The notes below the pieces were generated by a model. It was not told the origin of the DNA, searched no databases, and worked only from the letters and a program-made list of their open reading frames with translations. From Takakia lepidozioides (taxonomy: Eukaryota; Streptophyta; Takakiopsida; Takakiales; Takakiaceae): 60,000 nt of DNA. A program made the translations under genes and the position numbers. Where the stretch lies: positions 88,518,756 to 88,578,755 of the forward strand of contig CM060731.1 in assembly GCA_030704615.1 (NCBI GenBank), given 5' to 3'. Positions 33,121 through 44,900 of the stretch are shown here, piece after piece. Numbering within the stretch: the first letter of the stretch is position 1; every line of letters starts with the position of its first letter.

Positions 33121-34042
33121 CTTAAAGCATCATGGAGTCCCGAAGGATATTGTCTCGGATCGCGATCCAAAGTTTACGAGTAAATTTTGGAGGACACTTT
33201 GGAAGAAGATGGGGACGAGGCTGAAGATGAGCACCGCCTTCCGACCTATGACGGACGGCCAAACGGAAAGAGTGAATTCCGTAGTGAAGCAATTCTTGCG
33301 GAATTACGTGTCGGCAGACCAATCAGACTGGATGGAACACTTAGACGCGGCAGAGTTCTGTTATAATAACACAGAACACTCCGCAACGGGAGTTTCCCCT
33401 TTCGTGTTGGTCTATGGAAAAGCACCTCTGGTGCCGACAAGTTGGGCCGCCCAGGACGTTGAGGAACCGGCAGTAGCGGCGGTACTGGAAGAACGCGAGC
33501 GTTTGTTGAAGCTCGCAAAGTACAATATTGCCAAAGCTAGGAAACGGTATGAAAGGCAGGCGAATCGGAAGCGGAGGGAAGTGAAGTTTGAGGCAGGCAC
33601 AGAGGTCTGGTTGAACATCAAGAATTTCCGACTACCTCCGGAAGTGAGTCCGAAGTTCGTACCTCCGTATGCGGGACCCTTTCGCATTCGGAAGGTTATG
33701 AATGAGGATGTGTATGAATTGGAGCTGCCGGAAAACAGCAAGGTGCACCCAGTATTCCATGTCTCCTTTTTGAAGCCTTACTTCAAAGATGAAGCACGTC
33801 CGAATCGGCATCAAGTGTTGCGTCTGCCACCTATGCTGTTGGATCATGAAAATGAACCTGAGTACGAGGTGGAGGCAATACTTAAGTCGAGGAGGTTCAG
33901 GAACCGAGAAACGGAGTATCTCGTCAAATGGAAGGGCTATCATCACGTGGAGGCATCTTGGGTGCGTGCCTCAGAAATAGGAAACGCATCCGAGGCGGTT
34001 GCAGCTTTCGAAGGGCGACCTCAAAAGCGGAAGAAGCGTTGA
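33118..34042 (+). pseudogene. Integrase C-terminal half with chromodomain (chromovirus pol end)
   Basis: The frame starts inside the integrase core at the second catalytic Asp (DIVSDRDPKFTS), continues with STAFRPMTDGQTERVN carrying the catalytic Glu, and AEFCYNNTEHSATGVSPF. A GPF/Y-type stretch follows (PPYAGPFRIRKV). It ends in a chromodomain, EYEVEAILKSRRFRN, EYLVKWKGYHHVEASW, typical of plant chromoviruses that target heterochromatin. The first Asp and the zinc-binding HHCC region are missing. It stops at 34042, and about 900 bp of non-coding DNA lead to the 3' LTR. Confidence 0.9.
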
Positions 34043-34947
34043 TGGGGACATCAACCTTGGAGCGTGGGGGAGGAAATGCATGCTTAGCCCGGTTTAGCTA
34101 GCTCAGGAATCCGATTGCAAAAACTTGTATTGTACAAAAATTTGTTATAAAGGAAATGGGTTCCAAATATTGTGCGTCCTATTGTGTTTGGAATGGTGAT
34201 GCATGGTGTGGTTGGCTAGTGTGTAGAATGCATGCTAGCTTACAAAAGTGGGAGAGGTAAATTGGGTTAATCGTGTGTTTGCGCAGTGCCGAAATCGGGT
34301 GACTCCCATCCAAGGGGCAAAGAAACTTGCGCCTTCTTTGGGAGTTCACGTGCTAGTGCGCACCTGGCGCGTGCGCGTACTATAATTGCGCTACCGAGGG
34401 GGTTGCCTTGTAGTGCGGGCTAACGCGGAAGCTACGTGCTTCCGTTCACGTACTATAATCGTGTAGCATCGGGGCGAAGTCGTAGTGGGGCTTCAGCGTG
34501 TTCCCGTACCTCAGGCCAGCATTCCAAGGCGGACCCAATTGTAGTGATTGGGGCGCACGGTTGGTTCAAGGTATTTTCCTAGTCAAAGAGGGTTCCAGGT
34601 GAACCCTTGCTCAAGGTGATGCCAAAAGCGGCATCATGAGCGATCGCAAGCAATGTTGTTGCAGTAAGGCGATTCGATCCTCGGGGAGGATCGTTCCTTG
34701 GCCTTGAAGTAGGCCAAGAAGAGTGCACTGGGAGGAGCTGGAGAGGCTCCACCCTTGGCCGGGACTTGGAGGAAGTCGGCCGAACTAGCTAGTGGAGAGT
34801 AGAGTCAAGTGTGGGGTTTGGTTCCTTGCCATGGGACGCCATGGTACGGAAACAAACTCCTTGATGTGGGACGCCACAACTTGGATGTTCGTTTCTACAA
34901 AATGGACAAGTCGATGAGGACATCGACTCCCTGTTGGTAGGGGTGTG

Positions 34948-35672
34948 TGTCGCGGCCCTTTGCCTTGAGGGCAGGGAGGTCGGGACACAAGAGGGGCTGC
35001 CCCTGTGGTGGGGCAGTAGCAGCGATAGGTACGGGGGCTGAAGCACCCTTGAGTGCCCAAGGCACTCAAGGAGGCGGAGGCGCTCACTAGGTGGAGCCCC
35101 GCACACCGGGTTGCGGTGGGGGTGGCTCCACAAGGGGTGGTGGTAGCTTAGTGGGACTTAGTGGGGGTGGCATAGGACTCACCAAGGGGGCGGAGACCTC
35201 GTGGTGGGAGTCGTGGGGAGTCTTGGGACTCATCACGGTCCATAGGGGCCGTGGTGAGCGGGCCAAGACTCACCGCGACTCACCACCGGGAATCGAGGGT
35301 CTTCGTGGTGGTTCGCCATAAAATGGCATGGCTGGTTGTGAAACCCCCGCGGACAGCTACAGAAGTATATATAGGGAGTAGTAACCTCGAGAACGGTGCA
35401 AGCCCGTTGGTGACCAAAAACTAGTGAGTAAGCGAGCGAGCCGGAAAGCGACCAAAGAGCGGGGAGCTGTTCCGGACTGCCATCTACCAAAGGGAATTCT
35501 CCTAGTCCCAATTAGGTGGAGGGTTTTAGAGGGAAGCGAAGGGGGACCGTTATGTCCCGGTGAGCAGCCGAAGCTCCAAGTTGGCCCGGCGGCCAGGTTG
35601 GGAGTCAGGCGCGCGCATCAAAGCGAGTAACTATGACTTGAAGGGGAGTTTACCGAATTGAGGTGCGCGACA
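34948..35672 (+). repeat. 3' LTR, direct orientation
   Basis: TGTCGCGGCCC...GTGCGCGACA, 725 bp. It is closer to the inverted solo LTR at 36085-36811 than to the 5' LTR at 29914 (for example it shares TCTCCTAGTCCCAATTAGG, absent at 29914). The 29914-35672 assembly is therefore probably a mosaic of more than one insertion. Five bases beside the outer ends (TGTCG, TGGTT) do not match. Confidence 0.9.
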
Positions 35673-36084
35673 TGGTTGGGCTCACCCCTTCGCGCATCAT
35701 TTGCTCACAGGTCTCCAAGGCATTCGTACCACGCCCATGCTTGCTAAATCATGCCAACATTATATTCCATGTGATCAAAGATCGTTGAGGCATTCTGTGT
35801 TGAACACTTGGTGATCATCCATGATGCTCCCTTTAATATACATGTTGACAAGGGTGTTGAGTAGAAAAATGTTCGGCGTGAATCCACTTTGGACAATGTG
35901 AGTGTGCACCTGCTTTCCAGCTTTCCTGCCAAGAGCCAAAAGCCCACATTTGCAGGATGGACAAACTTCATCACATCATACATTAAGAAAAAGCCACACC
36001 TTGCGATCGCGGTTGTCCCACCATCGTGAAGGATCTGTAAAACCCTCATGCCAGCTCTGCTCTGCCGAGCAATTCAGGGCCAAG

Positions 36085-36811
36085 TTGTCGCGCACCTCAA
36101 TTCGGTAAACTCCCCTTCAAGTCATAGTTACTCGCTTTGATGCGCGCGCCTGACTCCCAACCTGGCCGCCGGGCCAACTTGGAGCTTCGGCTGCTCACCG
36201 GGACATAACGGTCCCCCTTCGCTTCCCTCTAAAACCCTCCACCTAATTGGGACTAGGAGAATTCCCTTTGGTAGATGGCAGTCCGGAACAGCTCCCCGCT
36301 CTTTGGTCGCTTTCCGGCTCGCTCGCTTACTCACTAGTTTTTGGTCACCAACGGGCTTGCACCGTTCTCGAGGTTACTACTCCATATATATACTTCTGTA
36401 GCTGTCCGCGGGGGTTTCACAACCAGCCATGCCATTTTATGGCGAACCACCACGAAGACCCTCGATTCCCGGTGGTGAGTCGCGGTGAGTCTTGGCCCGC
36501 TCACCACGGCCCCTATGGACCGTGATGAGTCCCAAGACTCCCCACGACTCCCACCACGAGGTCTCCGCCCCCTTGGTGAGTCCTATGCCACCCCCACTAA
36601 GTCCCACTAAGCTACCACCACCCCTTGTGGAGCCACCCCCACCGCAACCCGGTGTGCGGGGCTCCACCTAGTGAGCGCCTCCGCCTCCTTGAGTGCCTTG
36701 GGCACTCAAGGGTGCTTCAGCCCCCGTACCTATCGCTGCTACTGCCCCCACCACAGGGGCAGCCCCTCTTGTGTCCCGACCTCCCTGCCCTCAAGGCAAA
36801 GGGCCGCGACA
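36085..36811 (-). mobile_element. Solo LTR with CAAGT target duplication
   Basis: A single LTR (727 bp, inverted) flanked on both sides by CAAGT (36080-36084 and 36812-36816). The empty site can be seen in the related repeat near 7000, where the two flanks are adjacent. LTR-LTR recombination after insertion is the standard explanation. Confidence 0.92.
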
Positions 36812-36955
36812 CAAGTCTGATGAGAGGGCAAACCAGGCTGAAAACAGATCGAAGAAGAATCTTGCCATCATTAAATCCACGTGATCAACGCTCGTTCATA
36901 AAATAGGGATTGTGTTGTACTATGTTGCCCCCAAGCATCTGCACTAGGAAGACAA

Positions 36956-37330
36956 ATGAAAACGCTCAATGGAAGTAGTATTGGCCTTCTCTTTGCAGCT
37001 TCGATGCTGCCACATTTGGCATACATGTCTACCAGGGTATCGTTCGGAATGACATCTCGTACAATTCCAGCTCTGATGATGCCATCATGGACCTCTTTGC
37101 CATTTTCCAGGGCTGCCAGGCTCGCACACGCATTGAATCTACAAACAAACCTCCTTTACCCTTCCCACATCATTTGCTCATAGGTCTCCAATGCCTCCAT
37201 CCCGCATCCATGCTGGGGCATATCCCGCGATCATCACACTCTAGGTTTGTTCAGCCATATTCTCAAACACTCCCTTTGTATCCTCAATGCTACCACATGT
37301 GCATATGTTTCTGGATACCCTAAATTTGAC
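36956..37330 (-). pseudogene. PPR gene fragment
   Basis: Read on the minus strand, the DNA matches the PLS-PPR piece at 8222-8713, with blocks corresponding to the AMYAKC and LEKGKE parts. It has frame changes and no open frame over the whole length. It is a remnant within the 35.7-37.5 kb repeat. Confidence 0.65.
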
Positions 37331-37694
37331 AAAGTCACCATGGACCTTTTACCCTTTTCCACAAAGGTAAAATTGAAACACGGACTGCCAAGCCAAGCTG
37401 ACTCTCCCAAGAACTTGTAAACATCAGGAAGAATACCACATCATGGTACTAACAGGAGCCAAGAGCCCATTACAGTTGCGGTGCAGGTTGCGCTTGGCCC
37501 CGCATCAGTAGCTCAATGCAAAGCCTCCATCCCACGCCCTATCCTGCGATCCTCACGTTCCATGACACAACAGCTCGATATGAAGAAACCGCGCAGGAGA
37601 AAAAAGAAAAAAGAACTAAGTCCCAGCCCTCTAATGGGCAACCCTATAAGCAACTTAAAAAAAAATAAAATTAACCTTTTGGCTAAAACGCTTG

Positions 37695-37950
37695 CACTAG
37701 AAGCCATTCCAACGACTATTTGGTGGTGAGCTCGCACTGGTCAACCATCGTTGACCAACCTTCCGTCTAGTGCGGAGCCATGCAGACACGACAAAGTCTA
37801 CCAACGTAGTCACCCAGAGGACTACGTAGTCACGCAGTCATTTCAACGACTACGTGAAGCTCCATTTGGTCCAAAAATATAGGGAAGTCATGGTCAAAGT
37901 CAGGAAAACCATGACTACCGCGGCCTCGCAGTCAAATATACCGCAATCTG
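37695..37950. mobile_element. CACTA-type end (CACTAGAAG) with repeated ACTACGT words
   Basis: CACTAGAAGCCATTCC at 37695 resembles the CACTAGAAG tip seen inverted at 27240. Downstream are several ACGTAGTCAC/GACTACGT words like CACTA subterminal repeats. No matching right end was found. Confidence 0.35.
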
Positions 37951-38039
37951 TTTTAGAATTAGATACGCCCAGTACATCATCCGCGAAAGCACACCTTCTG
38001 GCCAAACCTATTCCCTTCCCCGCACTGCCCACTTTGCTC

Positions 38040-38800
38040 CCACATTCACGCAACACGCGATACATGGCCCCATCTTCTTAGTGAATGTCCCCACCCCGTC
38101 ATCCACGGGCTTCGTATCGCCCGACATAACCATGCCGTTTGGCATATCCATAAACTCCTATTACGCCGTAATGAAACTAGGTGGTTTACGCTCATCAATG
38201 CTGGCACCTACCAAGGCCGGCCCTCGGACCATACTGTACCCCCATGGCTACTTCCTTGTGTTTGTCAACCTCACACATCATGTGCATGCCCAGCCAGACT
38301 ATGCCCTGACATCCTCCTCGTACAGGGTCTTTTCATTAACGCTCCTCTACCCACTGTCCCATCCCCAACCATTACCATCCATTTCATAGAATTTACTTAC
38401 TGCCACGACCGCTTCCCCAGCACCTCCATCTTTGAAAAACGCCAAAAATATGCACCACTCATCCTTGCTATCCGCCGACGGGGATGGGCCACATGCCCAC
38501 TCACCGTCATCACTACAGGCACCAGAGGGGGTATACATAATGCCAACATCTCTGCTCTTCAAAACAACTTTAACCTCCTCACCACTTCTATCCATAAAAG
38601 CTTCAAAGCTATACACCTCATGGCACTTCGATCCCTCACAGCTATCATCACCAATAAAGGACAACTCGAATCCAACCCCTCTTCGGTACCCCGGGGTACC
38701 CTAGATACCCCTACTCCCTGGCCATCCATAATGCGACGAGCCATTTGTTTATTTATTTTTCCTTCAAATCTGAAGAAACTGTAGCACAAATTTTTTTAGG
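38040..38800 (+). pseudogene. LINE ORF2 C-terminal remnant
   Basis: Two frames joined by a shift near 38350. The second contains EFTYCHDRFPSTSIFEKRQK, ITTGTRGGIHNANI and a helix with KAIHLMALRSLTAIITNK. Blocks of this kind occur downstream of the reverse transcriptase in some non-LTR elements; I recognise them from memory only. C-rich codon use and composition match the endonuclease remnant at 49805-50511, which may be the other end of the same LINE family. Confidence 0.45.
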
Positions 38801-39138
38801 AAGGTGAAGAGAATGGAAATATGAGGGCATGGACCAAAGTGTCACGGTTGCACTTCACATGTGGGTTCAATGGGTACTAGAGCAGATAGCCCAATGTCTT
38901 GTATACCTTAGATCACCTAGGGTCAAAATGTTCATCTTCCAAGAGACGGCAGTAGTCCTTTGAATTTAAGAGACATTATAAATTACACTTCCGCCCAGAT
39001 GTTTCTTGGCTGGTTCAACTGAAATGTCATTTGTAGCTTATCAAGTGAGGTGGTGTATCACATCAAACTTGGCATTATATGTGTTGGGAGAGAGAAGACT
39101 GAGAGCCACTTCACCTTGCAGCTACTTGGCGTTCAGAC
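38801..39138. other. No recognisable gene
   Basis: Low-complexity-free DNA with only short frames. It is the flank into which the hAT-like MITE inserted. Confidence 0.4.
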
Positions 39139-39876
39139 GAGTGTTGGCCGGGTATAGCACTCTACCCCGGTTAGTGAGTCGGTTACCACCCCGGTTAGTA
39201 GGTATACATAACCGCATACAGGGTATTTTTGCAAAATAGAGCAAATAGAAAACTAACGGTTGGGAGGTGAGTATGTATATGTATATGTACCCTATATTAA
39301 GGTTAGCACTACACTGTATACCCGGATTAGTAAGGCGTTTTGACCCCCTAGAGCGGTTATAGCTATGTATAAGACACGTTCTTGCTCACACAACGTAGCT
39401 ATTTCTAGCGCCGTCTCTCCATTGAAGGCATTCAATGAATCAGGACATGGATGATGTGGGGAGACCAGTTGTGCTGATAGCAAGAATGGTTCAGAGTTCC
39501 AGGCTCCTGGCCACTGAGGTGGTGACAAAGGGTTTCCTTGTGACAGAGCTCATGGCCAAGTTGCTGCACCGTGGAGCCCCTAGGGATGTCATGTGTGAAT
39601 TGATTATTTTTAAAGAAAATCATTGAGAAATACAAGTGCCCATTCAATATATTATATGTAACCGCCAATTGCATCTATATCCGCCAATTTTAGGACACCT
39701 CTAACCGTCCTATTCATAACCGTCTAATTTGAAGAATTTTGTAGAATAGATAACCGGTGGATATACTAAAATAAAAAATTTATCCTTATACATAACCATG
39801 GAGTGTGTCCATCCCAAAAATATTGGAGTAACCTTAACCGGCGGATATGTAAAATTCTTATAACCGGCCAACACTG
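39139..39876. mobile_element. hAT-like MITE, 738 bp
   Basis: Ends GAGTGTTGGCCGG and CCGGCCAACACTG form an inverted repeat of about 12 bp with one tip mismatch. They are flanked by the 8-bp direct duplication GTTCAGAC (39131-39138 and 39877-39884). The 8-bp duplication and the CAGTG-type tip fit hAT. The interior has many TAACCG/CGGTTA words at both ends and no coding capacity. Confidence 0.88.
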
Positions 39877-40448
39877 GTTCAGACTATGAATGGAAAATGC
39901 ACGCACACTGCATCTTCCCATGACAAGCCATAGAGATATATGCTTTGACATTCAGACTAGCGTGAGTCAAGTTGCTCCCATGAGCAGTAGAAAAAAAAGG
40001 GATTGGTATGGCGTGAGCACAGCGTAAGCAGAAACGGCGTCAGCAGAAAAAAATATCCACGTGAGCAAAATCCACGAGTATGGGGTGATATGTATGCAAG
40101 TGAAAATACATATAATATGCGGACATGGGGTCATTATGGGTTAATAGGGTCTATATGGTGTGGGAATATAATTTTAAACATATTGAAAATATCCACATGC
40201 TCCGTAAAGATAATTTCAACCTATAGAAAATCTTACATTACATATTTGATCACATGGAAACTAGAGCTTGAAAGGGAGAAACCCAAAAATTAAATTAAAA
40301 AAAAAAAAAAATCCAATCTCACTAACAAAACCCAAGTTTCGTTGACGAAACCTAATTCTTGGGTGATTATTGGGGATGTTGCACACATATGTTTTAGCAT
40401 ATGTTTGTAAAAACTCATATATTGGGTTTTTAATGCCACATTGTTTAA

Positions 40449-41285
40449 CCCTTAACTTCCTACATATAGAGTTTTTTTGCCCTTAAATTTTCTTACCCCT
40501 GGACATTATAACCAAGTTATCCACCTATCCAAAAATATGAACCTTATAAATCAGTGGTTACCTACCACATACATCCATATACCAAATTGCAAAAACTTTC
40601 ACCACAAAAATTTCAAGATTATAGTATTTTGGTGGGCGTTGTTTTCTTTTTGGGAATTTGAGAAACCTGCAATGTCAGGTTTGACCAAGCAATTGCACTA
40701 TCGGGTTGATTTTTGCTGGGCCCACCGCACCCACAGCCATATCCTATTCCAAGATATCCAAGTATGAACAAAATTTCATGCTAAAATGCCAAAGGATGCT
40801 ACATGCTCCTTTGTATGTATTCTTTGGGGGGTTCATATATGTTCCACAACATGGAATTTCTATCATTGTCAAAAAGTATGCAGAAATCCAAGAATTTTTT
40901 CTATCCGAGCGGTGAGAGAACAAGTTCCTATTATCCTCATCATAATGTTAAATTTTTTTGGGAATCCAATGGAGAATTTTTCAAAAGTTGAGGCCTAAGT
41001 GGGGCCAAGTGTTTTGGAGCTGGTTGTTGCATGCACCAATAGAAAGTTGCCACGTAGGTAGTCAACCCTGCCTAGCCCCTCTCTTTACCTAACCCCAACG
41101 TTTTTGCAAAAATCTCCAGGTCAGGGTTTCACTCCAAATGCATTCATTTCCATTTGTGGGTGGGGACTATCTTGTCAGCAAATTTATTGCTTCAGGAATA
41201 GTTTAATTTCAATAAAATCTGAGCAAGATATGGGCATTTTTCTTACAAATCAAGACCCGATTCAGGTCGTGTAGGAAGTTAAGGG
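40449..41285. mobile_element. TTAA-flanked non-autonomous element, 837 bp
   Basis: Inverted repeats CCCTTAACTTCCTAC and GTAGGAAGTTAAGGG are flanked by TTAA on both sides (40445-40448, 41286-41289). Nothing is coded inside. TTAA duplication is the piggyBac signature; with TTA plus a base of the repeat, a PIF/Harbinger reading is possible. A related element lies at 52231-52848. Confidence 0.8.
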
Positions 41286-41560
41286 TTAAGTTTGTCTGGC
41301 TGACCATGCTTTGAGTTTGGCAGAAATATTTGTGGTAGTTTGTGCTCAAGTGAGTTCAACTTTGGACAATTTTGTTGCGTGAGCACGGTTTTCATGAGAT
41401 TTTGGATAATTTCATAATGTTTTTCGTGTGAGTGCCGTTTGGTTTCGTTGTAGCATATTCTTAGGAGTTTTAAAGAATATACAGAATATGCCTATCTGCA
41501 CCCAACCTCCAGAAAAAATATCAAAGGCTTCGTCAGAGGAAACTATTCAAGTTTGCCTAA

Positions 41561-41967
41561 GAGCATCCCCACCCTTATGATTGAAATGGCCCCTCTACGT
41601 CCGTTTTGAGGAGGTTGGTTTAGGACTCTCGACAGGTGTGTGAAGGGGTGGGCTGCTCGTAGCCACACCCTTGCCCCTCGTTACGCCCCTGTATCCAATG
41701 TCCTCGCCTTGCTGGAGTTCCCAGCGACATTCTCATACGTCCTTACATACTCTCATACGCTTTGACATATCCATGGTCTGGACGACTCGGTTGCGGGACG
41801 AGTTCAGGTCACTGAATATTGTGCACGGATACAGTGAAAGAGAAGGGGTTTAGGGTTTGCCCTTGACGGCATATACGGTAGGGGGCAAGAGTGTGGGACG
41901 TTTGGAGGGAAATCTGAGCTTGTATAAGAAAAGTAGGGGTCCATAGAGGTGTAGAGTGGGGATGCTC
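41561..41967. mobile_element. Tourist-like (PIF/Harbinger) MITE, 407 bp
   Basis: GAGCATCCCCAC and GTGGGGATGCTC inverted tips are flanked by TAA on both sides (41558-41560, 41968-41970), the 3-bp duplication of Harbinger elements. The tip is close to GAGCATTCCCAC at 48259, beside a Harbinger transposase relic. Confidence 0.88.
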
Positions 41968-41970
41968 TAA

Positions 41971-44900
41971 GTGCAAAAGGCCCCCAAAAAGACAACTAGA
42001 GTGTGTGAAAGCATGTGCTCACATGAATATGGACTCTAACAATCTTGTTGCGCTATCGAATATTTTTAGGATGTGCAGAGCATATGCAGAGAATTTGGGT
42101 CAGGTGGCCTGAGCACACCGAAGCCTACCCAACCTCCGCCGAGGATTATTCTTGTGCTCTACTTACGTCTCTGTGGCTTTGATTGGCATACATGTGTACA
42201 TTCATTTGCTTTTAGCCTTGTTTTCAGTGACCCAGCCATGAAATGAGGGTAACTAACGCGAGCATAGCGTGGAGGGGACCACCAAAAGTGGGCGGACAGC
42301 GCTGGTGCAGGGCAGGCTCGTGTGAAGAGAGTATGTATTGCTGTAAAGTGGGCGGCCCTTGTGCGAGACAAGCCACAAATCACAACTTTGGGGATTTCAA
42401 CATCAAAAGTAGGAAGTGGGGGCCACGATGAAGAACAACAGGTGGTTGCAATAAAATAAGCACGCCCCTTGGATAAGGGAAAGGATACTTATGTCTCGTC
42501 CTGTCTGCATTTACATCTCCTCAAGTTATATTATATCAATTGTATATGGCCTTCCCCGAAGTGTTGCCACAACAGAATACCTACCCTCCTGCTCGAGTAC
42601 CAAGATTCTTTCACTCCTCACCGCATAAACAACACCAACAAAACTGTACAACACAATAATAACAAGCAAACAGACAAAGGTGTGGATAGGTAGAGACCAG
42701 ACAGGATTTTCTTTCTCTGGGACGCAATTTCATCACCATCATCTCACCCACCCGCCCTCCACAGTCTACCTATGGATCCTGGAACATGACAAAGGACCTG
42801 TCAGAATGAAGGGCTCCTAATAAGTTGGTTGGGTATAAGCAAGGAAGTTGAGAATTATAGCCATGCAAGAAGAACAGGCCTATATTTGGCCCTTCATGAA
42901 GTTAGTGTCAGAGTTGCCAGCGGAGGCTTCAGCTACTGCGTGTCTAAAGCATGTGAGTGATAATAAGCAGGGACTAGGCTATCTTTGCATCTTCTAATTA
43001 GTTGTGGAAGAAAAGGACTCAATCAGCCTGGGATTTTTGTGGAGAATGGCAGGCGGCAGCAAAGTTGCCAAAGCTTATAAGCAATTCTATCAATGCTTAC
43101 CGTACTCGCCTGGACGCTTCAGATGCATGCAGGTTTGTTGATCTCTCTAAAAGTGGAATATTTTAATTGGGAAGCACTGTTCAGGATTTGGAAGAGCCAC
43201 ATACCAATGAGGAAAGGTAATTAGATAGCCCTTCAACTGGCACACGAATCGCCAGCCCTGAATATCTGCGTCCAAAGATCTTCATTCATGAATGCAGCCG
43301 TCGGCATTCAACAAATCATGGACATGATGCCTGCAGGCCCGTCCTTTCTGTGCCCCTTTGGGCTGCGACGCGGCGCCTCAACAAGGTGACCCTCAACAAG
43401 CCTCAAGGTGTCCCTTCCTGCGCACGCATCTTTGGCAGCTTCGCGGGAGCCTTCTCTCCAGACTGTAACTACGTCTTGTGTGGAGGGACCCAGCTCCTCA
43501 CTCCTCCCTGCGACCCCGACCCACATGTTGACCACCCTTCGGGACTAGAAAACAAATCATATTTAGGGAACACTAAAACAACTAGGGAGGATAGATTAAT
43601 ATTTACAACACTTACAGAGCAACCCCTTCTTGTACACGAGGAAGTGTAGGCACAACATGGGTCATCCGGTTGCACTAGTATTACCTTCTGATCCTGTGAT
43701 TGCTATGTTTTAGTATGCAAGCTCCAGCTTAATTATGGGGCTGATCTCAAGCTGCCTAGAGTATATCTCGCAGCCTTTATGGTGCCCTTCACATTTACTG
43801 ACCCTTAAACGCCCACATGTCATGTTTGCCTTTTTTCTAAACCTCGCCCCAAAAATGGGTGTAAAATTTGGAAAATTTCAAATTTTCGAAATTTAACCGG
43901 ATGTTCTATAGCCACCTCCCTCCTTCATACCCTGACGTAAGTTAAATTCAAGGAAATCTGACCAGATCTTGCGATTTTGCACAGTTGAAACTATGACCTA
44001 TTTTGGGGCTCCTAAATAAAAAATTCCAGCTAGTTATTCTTATTTTTCAGTGGCGGATTCAAACGCTTTTTCCATGAAACTTTTTCCTTGTTATTAACCG
44101 CCCTGAGATGGAGCGTCTAACAAACTAAACATGAGCCGATTTGGAGGAATATAGAGGATGTGGCACGTGTCAATGCATCTTGCATGTGGGGTCCCTGCAC
44201 GACACAACCACAACTCAAGACGAGAGAAACAACTGTAAGAAACAACCTGCAAGGGAAGTAACTTAATTCACAAGCACACTCCCTTTGCCACTACTGCCTT
44301 CTTTTGTGGAACCCCCAAAAAATTTGAGAGACCGGCATGGAGCCTATGCGGCCAGGTGCATGGTATAAGCATACTTAAAGGGCAGATCTGCCAAAGATAT
44401 TTTACGACAACTAATATGAAAAGCAGCCCAAAACCCAAAACCGGCTGTTGGGTTAAGGTCAAATCAATGAAGAGGGGAGCAAACATTTGTTAACAAATTA
44501 CTCGTGTGCACAAGTAATTAAGGGAGAAAAAAAATTTCAACATTTATGGTAGTTTAACGTTTAGTGAGGTAAAAACATTATGGAGGGTGGACCATAAAGC
44601 ACACCAGCGAGGCTGAGAGGCGTTCTGGGCCCTCCACTTGCAGGATTGACCAGCACACGATTCGTGCAAATATCAGTTCAAGTCACTTTGTCAGGGACTT
44701 CGGAACCCACAAAGGGCGCCGTATGTGAGGATCCTCCTTCACCCTTTTCTTCAGTCACCAGTGAGCTGCTCTTGGAGATTTTGTCAGAACCCAAATCACA
44801 AAAGACGACAAATGTGGACCTTCCAGCTGATGAATACACCACAACACTAGGGATATATGACGCAGCAAGCTTGTGCATCATGTTTTTAGTAGCAACTACT

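Larger units (their letters stand above)
35673..37520 (-). repeat. PPR-derived repeat, inverted relative of the CACTA interior
   Basis: The outer parts, 35673-36084 and 36812 to about 37520, are reverse-complement relatives of 6520-8700. Examples are the AAGCCACACCTTGCGATCG block near 35990 and the GAGAGGGCAAA block near 36824. They form one unit interrupted by a solo LTR. No CACTA termini are seen at its edges, so the repeat also exists outside the transposon. Confidence 0.75.

Noticed and set aside
39139-39876. Interstitial telomere-like repeats (TAACCG words)
   Set aside because: They are irregular, lie inside an element with clear hAT-type ends and do not form tandem TTTAGGG arrays.
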